From: Devosia aquimaris
GTDB lineage: Bacteria > Pseudomonadota > Alphaproteobacteria > Rhizobiales > Devosiaceae
Length of the DNA stretch: 64,000 bases
NCBI RefSeq assembly: GCF_020169335.1
Contig: NZ_JAIEZN010000002.1
Span: 62,001 to 126,000, forward strand
Direction of reading: 5' to 3'
Each line of letters begins with the position of its first letter. Within the stretch, counting starts at the first letter, position 1. Positions 30,421-38,537 of this stretch are shown piece after piece. The position numbers were made by a program, and so were the translations under genes. Under the pieces are notes generated by a model that made no database searches, had not been told where the DNA came from, and saw nothing but the letters and a program-made list of their open reading frames with translations.

Positions 30421-30978
30421 TCAGGGCTCGAGCTCGATGTCCCAATAGAGATAATCCAGCCAGCTCTGGTGCAGATGGTTGGGTGGGAAGGCGCGGCCAT
30501 TGTTGTGCAGGTCATGCACGGTCGGGTGATAGGGCGCCTGGTGCGGGAACATCTTGATCTCGCTGGGCATCCTGTTGGCCTTCTTGAGATTGCACGGCGC
30601 ACAGGCGGCGACGACGTTCTCCCAGGTGGTCTGGCCACCCTTGGAGCGCGGAATGACGTGATCGAAGGTCAAATCCTCGCGCGAACCGCAATATTGGCAC
30701 TGGAAGCGATCGCGCAGGAACACGTTGAAGCGTGTGAACGCCGGATGGCGCGCAGGCTTCACATAGTCGCGCAGCGACACCACGCTGGGCAGGCGCATTT
30801 CGAAGCTGGGGGAATGGATCACTGTGTCGTAGAGGCTGACGATATTGACCCGGTCCAGACACACCGCCTTGATCGCGTCCTGCCACGACCACAACGAAAG
30901 CGGATAGTAACTGAGCGGCCGGAAGTCGGCGTTCAGAACCAGCGCGGGACAGGCCTCAGGCGACACGTGAATGGTCAC
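30421..30978 (-). CDS. HNH endonuclease family protein
   Basis: A 185-residue protein common in alphaproteobacteria. The HNH core is CQYCGSREDLTFDHVIPRSK, followed by TTWENVVAACAPCNLKKANR, with two CxxC zinc pairs around the His-Asn-His residues. The N-terminal 70 residues (ALVLNADFRPLSYYPLSLWSWQDAI) are the usual extension of this stand-alone group. GTG 30978 is used, with GGGAG 6 bases upstream. The biological substrate is unknown; it is not beside any phage or restriction gene. Confidence 0.88.
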   Translation of the reverse strand: MTIHVSPEACPALVLNADFRPLSYYPLSLWSWQDAIKAVCLDRVNIVSLYDTVIHSPSFEMRLPSVVSLRDYVKPARHPAFTRFNVFLRDRFQCQYCGSREDLTFDHVIPRSKGGQTTWENVVAACAPCNLKKANRMPSEIKMFPHQAPYHPTVHDLHNNGRAFPPNHLHQSWLDYLYWDIELEP

Positions 30979-31067
30979 TTGAGTCTCCCGAAATGGGAAT
31001 CGAGTAAGTCCATATCCCCTTTATACTAAGCCCTTTGTGTCAGGGCTGTGAAGCCGGGGTGACGGGC

Positions 31068-31727
31068 TTATTTTTGCATGAGACCGGTAATGAAATCGGT
31101 AGCATAACCGAGCCCGTCCGGGGCGATGCCATGCCCGACACCGGGGCTGACGTGATAGCGCACATCCACGCCTGCCGCCCGCAGGGCCGCATCCGCCTCG
31201 GCGCTATGGGCCGGGTCGACCACCGTGTCGCTATCACCATGCACCAGGCAGACCGGAGGCTTGGCAAATTGCCCCTCGCCAAAGCCCTCTGGCGGCAGGA
31301 AGGCGCCTGAAAACCCGATGATGCCCATCAGCGGCTGTGGCAGCGACAGCCCGACATGGAGGGCCATCATCGCCCCCTGGCTGAACCCGACCAGCAGGGT
31401 CTGCGCCGGGGCGATACCGGTTTGCGCCCATAGATCGTCCAGGAACTCGACCAGCACCGGCGCCGCCCCGACGACGCCCGTCTGGCGCCTGGCCAGCCGG
31501 TCTTCATCGAAGCTGACATCGAACCATTGATAGCCGGCTGAGAACTGCTTGCAGGCGTCCGGGCCATTGGGCGAAATGAAGACAGCGTCGGGCAACACAT
31601 CCTGCCAATGCGGCGCCAGGCCGATCAGATCGCTGCCATCCGAACCATAGCCATGCAGCAGCACGACGGCCTGTTGCGGCAGGCCACCGGAACGCGGTGG
31701 CAGCATGGGGCCGGAGAGCTTGGTCAC
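31068..31727 (-). CDS. Alpha/beta hydrolase (carboxylesterase/phospholipase family)
   Basis: A 219-residue esterase of the acyl-protein-thioesterase-like group. It has the oxyanion segment AVVLLHGYGSDGSDLIGLAPHW, nucleophile elbow GFSQGAMMAL (Ser), catalytic Asp in VHGDSDTVVDP and His in GVGHGIAPDG. GTG 31727 is preceded by GGAAGGAA and overlaps the glycosylase stop by four bases (GTGA), so the two are coupled. It probably hydrolyses short acyl esters in the cytoplasm. Confidence 0.88.
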   Translation of the reverse strand: MTKLSGPMLPPRSGGLPQQAVVLLHGYGSDGSDLIGLAPHWQDVLPDAVFISPNGPDACKQFSAGYQWFDVSFDEDRLARRQTGVVGAAPVLVEFLDDLWAQTGIAPAQTLLVGFSQGAMMALHVGLSLPQPLMGIIGFSGAFLPPEGFGEGQFAKPPVCLVHGDSDTVVDPAHSAEADAALRAAGVDVRYHVSPGVGHGIAPDGLGYATDFITGLMQK

Positions 31728-32383
31728 AGGGCGATTCCTTCCTTGTCGCGCAGCACGGCAAAATAGCGCCAGAACAGCAATGCCGCCGCCGAGCGATGGG
31801 GCGCCCAAGCGGTGGCGAGCCCGATCATGTCCTTGATCGTCGGACGGGCGTCAAGCCCGAGGCCATGGGCGACCGCCTTGAGCAGGGCGAGATCACCGGC
31901 TGGAAAAACATCGGCGTGACCGGCGCAGAACATGAGATAGACCTCAGCCGTCCAGGGGCCGATGCCCTTGTGCGCCACCAGATAGGCCACCGCCTCGGCA
32001 GCAGGCAGTGACTCGAGATGGTCAAAATCCAGCGTGCCATTGGCCATCGCCAGCGCTATGGCGCGCACGGTGCGATATTTGCTGCCCGAAAAGCCCGCCG
32101 CCCGCACGGCCTCTTCGCTGAGGTCCAGATAGCGCAGCGGATCCAGCGCGCCATCGAGCGCTGCAAAGCGGGACCAGATGGCGCTGGCGCTTGCCACAGA
32201 GACCTGCTGCCCGCAGATGACCTTGGCCATCCCCGCAAAGCCGGGCTCTGTCAGGCGCGGCTGCACTTCGCCAGCCACGCGGCGCACCGGCACGAGGCGC
32301 GGATCAATCTCCACCAACCGGTCCAGCGTCGTGGCGATGGCCGACACGCTGTCGAGCCGTCGTGACGGCGCGATCGCGCCCAT
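31724..32383 (-). CDS. DNA-3-methyladenine glycosylase II (AlkA-like)
   Basis: A 219-residue helix-hairpin-helix base-excision glycosylase. The core is FAGMAKVICGQQVSVASASAIWSRF near 54-78, the hairpin is AHKGIGPWTAEVYLMF, and the catalytic Asp follows in DVFPAGDLALLKAV. It removes alkylated purines from DNA. ATG 32383 is used; an upstream ATG at 32413 is possible but overlaps gluQ. It is divergent from gluQ with only 14 bp between the starts. No Ada-like regulator is nearby. Confidence 0.87.
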   Translation of the reverse strand: MGAIAPSRRLDSVSAIATTLDRLVEIDPRLVPVRRVAGEVQPRLTEPGFAGMAKVICGQQVSVASASAIWSRFAALDGALDPLRYLDLSEEAVRAAGFSGSKYRTVRAIALAMANGTLDFDHLESLPAAEAVAYLVAHKGIGPWTAEVYLMFCAGHADVFPAGDLALLKAVAHGLGLDARPTIKDMIGLATAWAPHRSAAALLFWRYFAVLRDKEGIAL

Positions 32384-32397
32384 GCTATGACCCGGCT

Positions 32398-33261
32398 GTG
32401 CCAAACCGTTCATCCAATCCCATCCTTCGTTTTGCGCCCAGCCCCAATGGCCGGCTGCACCTTGGCCATGCCTATTCAGCCCTGGTGACCTGGCGGGCCG
32501 CCGCCACCCTGGGCGGCACGGCGCTGCTGCGCATCGAAGACATCGACGCCGAGCGCTGTAAACCCGAATTTGCCCAGGCGATAGAAGACGATCTGCATTG
32601 GCTGGGACTCGACTGGCCGGTGCCGGTGATGCACCAGTCCGATCGCATGCAGGCCTATGCCGATGCCGGCAATGCGCTGCGCGACCAGCGCCTGCTCTAT
32701 CCGTGCTTCTGCAGCCGCACCGAGGTCGCGGCCCTCGCCACCGGAACGGACCCCGACGGGGCGCCGCTCTATCCCGGCACGTGTCGGCATATGGCCCGCA
32801 GCGAGCAGATCGAACGGCTGGAGCGTGGCGACCCCGTGCAGTTCCGCCTCGATACCGAGGCGGCAACGGCGCGCGCCGGCATGCTGACCTATACGGTGGT
32901 GGGGCCGCTGGTGACCGACCGTCCGCAGATCCGCCATGCCCGTCCGGAGCGTTGGGGCGACGTCGTGCTGCAGCGCAAGGGGACGCCAACGAGCTATCAC
33001 CTGGCCGTGGTGGTCGACGACGCGGCCCAGGACATCACCCATGTCACCCGCGGCCGGGACATGGAGGCGGCAACCGACATCCATGTGCTGCTGCAGATGC
33101 TGCTGGGTCTCACTTCTCCCATCTACCATTTCCACCGGCTGATCCTGGACGAGGATGGGCGAAAGCTGGCCAAATCGAAAGGCTCGCCATCCCTGGCGAG
33201 CCTGCGGGAGGCCGGCTGGACACCGGCCGATGTGCGTCGCGCCGTCGGGCTGGGCGACTAG
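32398..33261 (+). CDS. gluQ: Glutamyl-Q tRNA(Asp) synthetase
   Basis: A 287-residue truncated class I synthetase that glutamylates queuosine in tRNA(Asp). It has the HIGH region RFAPSPNGRLHLGHAYSAL, zinc-site CFCSR...YPGTCR, and KLAKSKG as the KMSKS equivalent; the anticodon domain of GltX is absent as expected. GTG 32398 is 13 codons before the HIGH motif, the usual length. The start region overlaps the control region of the divergent glycosylase. It also fits the queuosine-precursor-type transporter at 55779. Confidence 0.92.
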   Translation: MPNRSSNPILRFAPSPNGRLHLGHAYSALVTWRAAATLGGTALLRIEDIDAERCKPEFAQAIEDDLHWLGLDWPVPVMHQSDRMQAYADAGNALRDQRLLYPCFCSRTEVAALATGTDPDGAPLYPGTCRHMARSEQIERLERGDPVQFRLDTEAATARAGMLTYTVVGPLVTDRPQIRHARPERWGDVVLQRKGTPTSYHLAVVVDDAAQDITHVTRGRDMEAATDIHVLLQMLLGLTSPIYHFHRLILDEDGRKLAKSKGSPSLASLREAGWTPADVRRAVGLGD

Positions 33262-34202
33262 GCCGCCCGCGCTTTTGCCAGCGGCGCCATGACCTGTGCG
33301 ATGGCTTGAGGGAACGGCGTCGCAAAGTCCGGGCCGAGCAACGCATCGAGCCGGGGATCGACCAGTTCCATCGGGTTGTTCCACAGATAGCGCATCTTGA
33401 CGATCTCGCGCACGAAGCCGTTGACCAGCCCCATGGCTTGCAGCAGCACCCAGGGCATGGGCGTGACCTGCAGCGGTGTTGGCCAGGCGCTCTGTATGGC
33501 GGCCATCAATGCGCCATGCGTCACATAGTGGCCGGCAAAGTGGAACGTCTCGAATGGCCCGAATGTGGCCCGTTTCTCCGCCAGCACGGCAAAGGCCCGT
33601 CCGAGATCAGGCAGATAGGCCCATGCATGGCCGAGGTCGAGCGCGGCCAGATGATGAATCTTGCCCTTGCCGATATCGGTCAGCATGGCCTGGTCGAACC
33701 AGTCCCCCACATTGCCGGGCGCATAGAAATCGCCGGCGCGCAGGATGATGGTCTGGAACCGGCCCTCGCGGCTGGCTGCGGCCAGCATCTGTTCCTGCTC
33801 CACCCTGATGGCGCCGCGCGGCGTCTGCGGGTTTTGCGGCGTGTCGGGCGTTATCCGCCGGTCGGTTGCGGCATAGTTGTAGATATTGCCCGGATACATC
33901 AGCGTCTTGCCGCTGTCGCCCATGGCCGCAATCACCAGCGCCAGCTGGGCGACGGCCCGGCCCTTGTCCCACTTGTCATAAGGCAGGTTGAGCGCATTGA
34001 CCACGATATCGGCCGGCGCGATGGCCGCCCTGAGATCATCCAGGCTCGCCGCATCGCCGGGCACGAAGCGCACGCCGCTGATCGGATGGCGATTGCTGCG
34101 GCCCATGCCGATGACGCTGTATCCGGCGTCCAGAAAGGCCTTTGCGGCGTGATGGCCGATGTGGCCGTTGATCCCCAGTATTGTCACATTGCCCTTGGTC
34201 AT
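33258..34202 (-). CDS. NAD-dependent epimerase/dehydratase family protein
   Basis: A 314-residue extended-SDR protein. The N-terminal cofactor loop is TILGINGHIGHHAAKAFLDAG (GxxGxxG type) at about 7-26, with Arg after the second strand (GMGRSNRH) suggesting NADP. There is no clear YxxxK in the normal place; YPGNIYNYAATD is the nearest segment, so catalysis may be atypical. ATG 34202 has GGAG upstream. It is divergent from the LysR gene and is its likely target. The substrate is unknown. Confidence 0.78.
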   Translation of the reverse strand: MTKGNVTILGINGHIGHHAAKAFLDAGYSVIGMGRSNRHPISGVRFVPGDAASLDDLRAAIAPADIVVNALNLPYDKWDKGRAVAQLALVIAAMGDSGKTLMYPGNIYNYAATDRRITPDTPQNPQTPRGAIRVEQEQMLAAASREGRFQTIILRAGDFYAPGNVGDWFDQAMLTDIGKGKIHHLAALDLGHAWAYLPDLGRAFAVLAEKRATFGPFETFHFAGHYVTHGALMAAIQSAWPTPLQVTPMPWVLLQAMGLVNGFVREIVKMRYLWNNPMELVDPRLDALLGPDFATPFPQAIAQVMAPLAKARAA

Positions 34203-34234
34203 TTTGGCGCTCCACTTGTGTTGAAAGCAAGCAT

Positions 34235-34256
34235 GCGCCATTCATTCTTGTGGCGC
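34235..34256. promoter_or_regulatory. Inverted repeat in the epimerase/LysR intergenic region
   Basis: GCGCCA-N10-TGGCGC lies midway between the two divergent starts. A second repeat, ATTCA-N4-TGAAT (34282-34295), overlaps the LysR start. Both are plausible binding sites for the LysR protein. Confidence 0.4.
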
Positions 34257-34289
34257 GATTGCCATAAATCGAACAACAGGCATTCAATT

Positions 34290-35195
34290 ATGAATAGAGA
34301 GCCGGACTGGGCCCTGTGGCGCAGCTTTGCTGCCGTTGTCGCCAATGGCTCACTCTCCGGGGCGGCGCGCGAACTGGGCATCAGCCAGCCAACCGTGGGC
34401 CGCCACGTCGAAACGCTTGAGGCTGATCTGGGCCTGACACTGTTCGAGCGCAGCCTCACCGGTCTCAAGCCCAATGCCACGGCGCTGCGCCTGTTTGATT
34501 CGGTGTCGCGCGCGCAGGCGCTGCTGGCCGAGGCCTCCATCGTTGCCCAGGGCGCGCTCGACGATTTCGGCGGCACCGTGCGCATCACCGCCAGCGAGAT
34601 GATCTCCAACCACGTGCTGCCGCAACTTCTGCTGCCCATCCGCCAGCGCTATCCGCGGATCGCCATCGAGATCGTTCCATCGGACTCGGCCGAGAACCTG
34701 CTGCTGCGTGAGGCCGACATCGCCATCCGCATGTTTCGGCCGACCCAGCTTGAACTGGTGACCCGCCGGCTGGGCGCAATCGAGCTCATCGCAGCCGCCC
34801 ACGCCGACTATCTGGCCCGCCGCGGCACGCCGCGCAGCATGACCGACCTGCTCGAGCACGACCTGATCGGCTTTGACCGCTCGGACGCCATCGAGACCCA
34901 TGCCCGGAGTATCGGCCTTGCCCTGACGCGTGACAATTTCAAGCTGCGGTCGGACTCACAGACCCATCTATGGGCCTTGATGCTGGCCGGCCTCGGCATC
35001 GGTTTCGGCCAGGCCAGGCTGGTCGCCAGCACCCCTGGAATGGTGGCGCTGCCGATCGACCTCGAGATCCCGCCGCTCGATGTCTGGCTCACAACTCACA
35101 GGGAATTGTTCACCTCGCACCGGATTCGTGCGATCTATGATGCGCTTGCCGAGGGTCTGGAAACGTATATCAACGGCAAGGCACCCTTTCGGTAG
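34290..35195 (+). CDS. LysR family transcriptional regulator
   Basis: A 301-residue LysR regulator. The helix-turn-helix is LWRSFAAVVANGSLSGAARE followed by LGISQPTVGRHVETLEADLG, residues 8-48. The effector domain begins near 90 (GTVRITASEMISNHVLPQLL). It is of the type with V-N-R-x-P-D-W start, often acting on a divergent oxidoreductase. ATG 34290 is the only sensible start; the open frame continues upstream without family sequence. It probably regulates the divergent epimerase. Confidence 0.9.
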   Translation: MNREPDWALWRSFAAVVANGSLSGAARELGISQPTVGRHVETLEADLGLTLFERSLTGLKPNATALRLFDSVSRAQALLAEASIVAQGALDDFGGTVRITASEMISNHVLPQLLLPIRQRYPRIAIEIVPSDSAENLLLREADIAIRMFRPTQLELVTRRLGAIELIAAAHADYLARRGTPRSMTDLLEHDLIGFDRSDAIETHARSIGLALTRDNFKLRSDSQTHLWALMLAGLGIGFGQARLVASTPGMVALPIDLEIPPLDVWLTTHRELFTSHRIRAIYDALAEGLETYINGKAPFR

Positions 35196-35201
35196 GACTC
35201 A

Positions 35202-35402
35202 ATGCAAACAGCGCTCAATATCGCCATCGCTCTTGCGATGCTCTTCGTGGTCATTGTTCTGGGGATGGGCCTGTGGAACATGCTCAAGGCCGGCCCGGGC
35301 AATACCAGCCAGCGTCTGATGCGTCTGCGCGTGATTGGCCAGGCCATCGCCCTGGCGCTGCTGCTGGCGGCGCTGTTCCTGTTCGGCGGCCGGCAGGGCT
35401 GA
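35202..35402 (+). CDS. Twin transmembrane helix small protein (HIG1-like)
   Basis: A 66-residue protein with two hydrophobic helices (about 5-27 and 44-62) joined by a basic loop (GPGNTSQRLMRLRVIGQ), the layout of hypoxia-induced-gene (HIG1) domain proteins linked to cytochrome oxidase in alphaproteobacteria and mitochondria. It starts 6 bases after the LysR stop and lies 8 bases before the adenosyltransferase gene, a pairing I have seen commonly in this group. The precise role is unknown. Confidence 0.8.
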   Translation: MQTALNIAIALAMLFVVIVLGMGLWNMLKAGPGNTSQRLMRLRVIGQAIALALLLAALFLFGGRQG

Positions 35403-35410
35403 GCGGCACC

Positions 35411-36004
35411 ATGGTCAAGCTCAACGTGATCTATACCAAGACCGGTGATGACGGCACCACTGGCCTGGTGCGCGGTCCGCGCCGCCCGAAATACGATTTG
35501 CGCGTCGAGGCCTATGGTACGGTCGACGAGGCCAATGCCTGCCTCGGCCAGGCAAGGCTGCACACTTCCGGCATGCCGCGCATCGACATGCTGCTCAGCC
35601 GCATCCAGAACGATTTGTTCGATGTCGGCTCCGACCTGGCCACGCCCGGCGCCGACGATCCCGCCGCGGAATATCCCTCTCTGCGCGTCCGGGCGGTCCA
35701 GACCGCAGCGCTCGAAAGCGCCATTGACCAGTACAATGCGACGCTCGCGCCGCTGACCAGCTTCGTCTTGCCCGGCGGCTCGCCGCTGGCAGCCACGCTG
35801 CATCTGGCGCGCACCGTAACGCGCCGCGCCGAGCGCATCACTGTCGAACTGGCGGCAGCCGAGCCGGACACCAATCCAGAGGCCATCCGCTATCTCAACC
35901 GACTGTCGGACCTGTTGTTCGTGCTCTCGCGGGTGGCCAATGGCAATGGCAGCCGCGACGTGCTGTGGGTGCCGGGCGGCAATGGCGATCAGCGCAAGCG
36001 CTGA
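35411..36004 (+). CDS. Cob(I)yrinic acid a,c-diamide adenosyltransferase, PduO type
   Basis: A 197-residue PduO-type ATP:corrinoid adenosyltransferase, making adenosylcobalamin. The ATP-binding N-terminus is IYTKTGDDGTTGLVRGPR, followed by RVEAYGTVDEANACLGQAR, and the helical bundle ends with ARTVTRRAERITVEL and IRYLNRLSDLLFVLSRVAN. Length is normal. No cobalamin riboswitch is evident upstream. Confidence 0.92.
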   Translation: MVKLNVIYTKTGDDGTTGLVRGPRRPKYDLRVEAYGTVDEANACLGQARLHTSGMPRIDMLLSRIQNDLFDVGSDLATPGADDPAAEYPSLRVRAVQTAALESAIDQYNATLAPLTSFVLPGGSPLAATLHLARTVTRRAERITVELAAAEPDTNPEAIRYLNRLSDLLFVLSRVANGNGSRDVLWVPGGNGDQRKR

Positions 36005-36025
36005 TCGCATCGCGCCACGGCCGCG

Positions 36026-37195
36026 TCAGGCGGCGCGCGGCGGCGCTGCGTCGTCGACGGTCATTTGGGCCCGGTCAAGTTCCAGCACGATCTCGTCCAC
36101 GGTCGGGCTCAGCATATCGCCAGAGAACACCACGCGGTTGCGACCACCCCGCTTGGCGGCATAGAGCGCCGCATCGGCCTGGGCGAACAGATCTTCGGCC
36201 GGCAGATCACCCCTGGCCATGGACACCCCGAAACTGGCGCTGATGTGGATGGGTTGCCCCTCCCAGACCAGATCAAGTCCATCGATGGCCTGGCGCAGGC
36301 GCTCGGCCACCTGTTCGGTGATGGCGACCGTGGTATCGGGCAGCAGCACGGCCAGCTCCTCGCCTCCCAGTCGCGATAGCAGATCGCGACCGCGCAGGCT
36401 GGCCCGCAGGACGCGCGACACCTGTTGCAGCACATGGTCGCCGGCGGCGTGGCCGAACGTGTCATTGACGATCTTGAAGTGGTCGAGATCGATGATGAGC
36501 AGGGCCGCGAGCCTGTCTGGGTGGCGCAGCCCGGCGATACCCCGCTCGAAAGCGCGACGATTGGGCAGTGCGGTCAAAGGATCGGTGAGCGCCCGCGTCT
36601 TCCACTCCTGCTCGCGCAGGATCTGCGCCAGTTCGCGCTCGACGAACAGCCCCAGCAGCACCGCCGCCACCACCGACGCCAACAGAACAAAGGGCCCGAC
36701 CTGGGTGATCAGCGACCAAGCGCTGGCATAGCCCATCACCGCGCCCGTCAGCACATAGCAGGACACGACCACCCCGAGCACGAAGAGATGCCGGGCCTTG
36801 ACCGCCGAGCGGGGCCGCAGCCAATGGCGCCAGCCCAGGCCCAGCAAGGCTGCCGCACAGATGCCGACCACGCCGGGCAGCGCGCCAGAACCTCCCAGCC
36901 ATCCGCGATAGGCCGCGGCCATTGCGCCGGCGACCAGTGCCGCCGGCCAACCGCCGAAGGCGGCCGCAAAGCCGATGACAATGCCGCGTGAATCCACCAT
37001 GACGCCGCCCCCAATATGGGTGGGAGACATGATGGTGACGATGCCGCCAATGCCAAAGACGAGACCCTGCAGGATTGAGCGGGTCCAGCGCGGCCAGTCC
37101 TGCCGCTCAATGACGCCGAACAGGATTGCCATCAGCGCGAGAACGCCGGTCCCCTCAATGATGGCGATAAACAGATCCTGCAGGAACATGGTCAA
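36026..37195 (-). CDS. Membrane diguanylate cyclase (5TMR-LYT sensor + GGDEF)
   Basis: A 389-residue protein. Residues 1-185 carry about five to six helices resembling the LytS-type 5TMR sensor (VMVDSRGIVIGFAAAFGGW). Residues about 200-365 are a GGDEF domain with active site GGEEL at 277-281 and an inhibitory RxxD site (R268-D271) five residues before it, so it should make c-di-GMP with product inhibition. No EAL domain is present. It is divergent from a YjfB-like motility protein across a region with a CtrA-like box. Confidence 0.9.
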   Translation of the reverse strand: MTMFLQDLFIAIIEGTGVLALMAILFGVIERQDWPRWTRSILQGLVFGIGGIVTIMSPTHIGGGVMVDSRGIVIGFAAAFGGWPAALVAGAMAAAYRGWLGGSGALPGVVGICAAALLGLGWRHWLRPRSAVKARHLFVLGVVVSCYVLTGAVMGYASAWSLITQVGPFVLLASVVAAVLLGLFVERELAQILREQEWKTRALTDPLTALPNRRAFERGIAGLRHPDRLAALLIIDLDHFKIVNDTFGHAAGDHVLQQVSRVLRASLRGRDLLSRLGGEELAVLLPDTTVAITEQVAERLRQAIDGLDLVWEGQPIHISASFGVSMARGDLPAEDLFAQADAALYAAKRGGRNRVVFSGDMLSPTVDEIVLELDRAQMTVDDAAPPRAA

Positions 37196-37287
37196 TCCGG
37201 CTTGGCGTATACTGCCGGCACTTCACCAGACAGGCGTAAGCGATCCATGAAGTTTGTCATGGGGATGCCCAGAGCCTGCACTCAGCC

Positions 37288-37303
37288 TTAGCCAGGGCTT
37301 AAC
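37288..37303 (+). promoter_or_regulatory. CtrA-like box upstream of the YjfB-like gene
   Basis: TTAG-N7-TTAAC, one mismatch to the CtrA consensus TTAA-N7-TTAAC. It lies 128 bp upstream of the YjfB-like start and 93 bp from the diguanylate cyclase start, in a 235-bp divergent region. Confidence 0.4.
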
Positions 37304-37430
37304 GCGCGCCGCCGCCACGGCAGAACACTCTATTAGGCATTTCCTTCAAATTGACCACAACGGGGAAGTCTTTGTTTAGGGCCGACCGCTACGGTGATGC
37401 GATGGACATCAGGCAGAAAGGAGGTCCGAC

Positions 37431-37613
37431 ATGAACGCCGACCTCTCCACGCAGATGCTGGCCATGAACACCATCAAGACGCAGAACAGCGTCCAGATCG
37501 CGGTGTTCAAGAAGGCCAATGAAATGCAGAACGAACTGCTGAACACACTGACCCAGCAGGCGCTTTCGCCGCCGCTGCCCGGCCAGGGGACGCAGGTGGA
37601 CAAGCGCGCCTGA
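37431..37613 (+). CDS. YjfB-like putative motility protein
   Basis: A 60-residue protein matching the small YjfB family: a helix (SVQIAVFKKANEMQNELLNTL) followed by PPLPGQGTQVDKRA. The family is annotated as motility-related, on weak evidence. It has an exceptionally strong ribosome site, AAAGGAGGT, so it should be well expressed. It is followed after 16 bases by a second small gene. No flagellar genes are in the window. Confidence 0.75.
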   Translation: MNADLSTQMLAMNTIKTQNSVQIAVFKKANEMQNELLNTLTQQALSPPLPGQGTQVDKRA

Positions 37614-37629
37614 CCGAAAGGAGCCTGCC

Positions 37630-37851
37630 ATGAGCAATGCCCTGGGGATCGGCCCGACTGTCATGATCAACCGCATCGTCGCCCGCGACGCGACCCCGCT
37701 CGCCGCCCATCTCGGCAAGGTCGCCGAGCTGCGCATGAAGCTGGAAAATGCGCGCGCCGCCGAGCAGGCGCAGGCGCAACTGCTCAATCCCACCGAACCA
37801 GCCAGCAAACCCCAGATGGTGACCGGCGCCGATGTGGATCGCCTCGTCTAG
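37630..37851 (+). CDS. Small hypothetical protein downstream of YjfB-like gene
   Basis: A 73-residue protein I do not recognise. A central helix (LGKVAELRMKLENARAAEQAQAQLL) looks coiled-coil-like; no membrane segment or cysteine is seen. GGAG precedes its ATG, and it sits 16 bases after the YjfB-like gene, so the two form an operon and may interact. It ends overlapping the tlpA-like stop on the other strand. Confidence 0.7.
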   Translation: MSNALGIGPTVMINRIVARDATPLAAHLGKVAELRMKLENARAAEQAQAQLLNPTEPASKPQMVTGADVDRLV

Positions 37852-38516
37852 CTCTGGCTGCCCAGACCCTTGAGCGCCTCCACCACGGCTTCGCCGTCGG
37901 GGGTGTTCCATTCAGCGGGGCCCTGCAGCACCGCCAGTTCGCACCCGTTCTTGTCCAGAACAAGCGTTGCGGGAAGGCCGACGGCAACGGCCTCCTGCTT
38001 GAGCCGCTCGAAAGCGGCAAAGCTGCTGTCGGCGTAAAGCGGCAGATGCGCGAACTTGTTTTCGTCAAGAAAGGCCTTGGCCTTGTCCAGCCCGCCCGCG
38101 CCGATATCGAGATTGATCGGCAGCACCATGAAGTCCTGCCCATTATACTTGCCGGCCAGCGCATCAAGCGCCGGCATCTCGGCCCGGCAGGGTACGCACC
38201 AGCTCGCCCAGAAGTTGACCAGCAGCGCCTTGCCCTTGAAATCGGCGATCGTCACCGGCTTGCCATCGGCATCGGCAAATCCAAGCGTAGAATAGCCCCG
38301 CCCCTCGCCTGTGCCGTTCAGAGCCGCCAGCTCCCCCACCGCTGCCGCGTCGATTGCCGCGGCGGCGGCTGGCTGGGCGACGCATTCGCCGGCCTGTCCG
38401 GCATTGCCGAGCCAGACCCACGTCGCTATAGCTACGCCCAATCCCGCCACACCCAGAGTGACCAGCAGCCGCCTGCGGCCGGATGGTCGGGGGGCTGGCG
38501 CTTGCGTTTCGGTCAT
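37848..38516 (-). CDS. tlpA: TlpA family thiol:disulfide reductase
   Basis: A 222-residue membrane-anchored periplasmic thioredoxin. Residues about 18-37 are the N-terminal anchor, and the active site is FWASWCVPCRAEM (WCVPC). TlpA reduces cytochrome oxidase assembly factors or other thiols outside the cytoplasm. It is divergent from argH with only 21 bp between starts, the usual alphaproteobacterial arrangement. Confidence 0.9.
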   Translation of the reverse strand: MTETQAPAPRPSGRRRLLVTLGVAGLGVAIATWVWLGNAGQAGECVAQPAAAAAIDAAAVGELAALNGTGEGRGYSTLGFADADGKPVTIADFKGKALLVNFWASWCVPCRAEMPALDALAGKYNGQDFMVLPINLDIGAGGLDKAKAFLDENKFAHLPLYADSSFAAFERLKQEAVAVGLPATLVLDKNGCELAVLQGPAEWNTPDGEAVVEALKGLGSQS

Positions 38517-38537
38517 AACAGATCTCCGAGGTAGTCG

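Noticed and set aside
31029..31047. AGCCCT/AGGGCT hairpin before the HNH gene as a terminator
   Set aside because: Only 6 bp with a 7-base loop and no T-run on the relevant strand.
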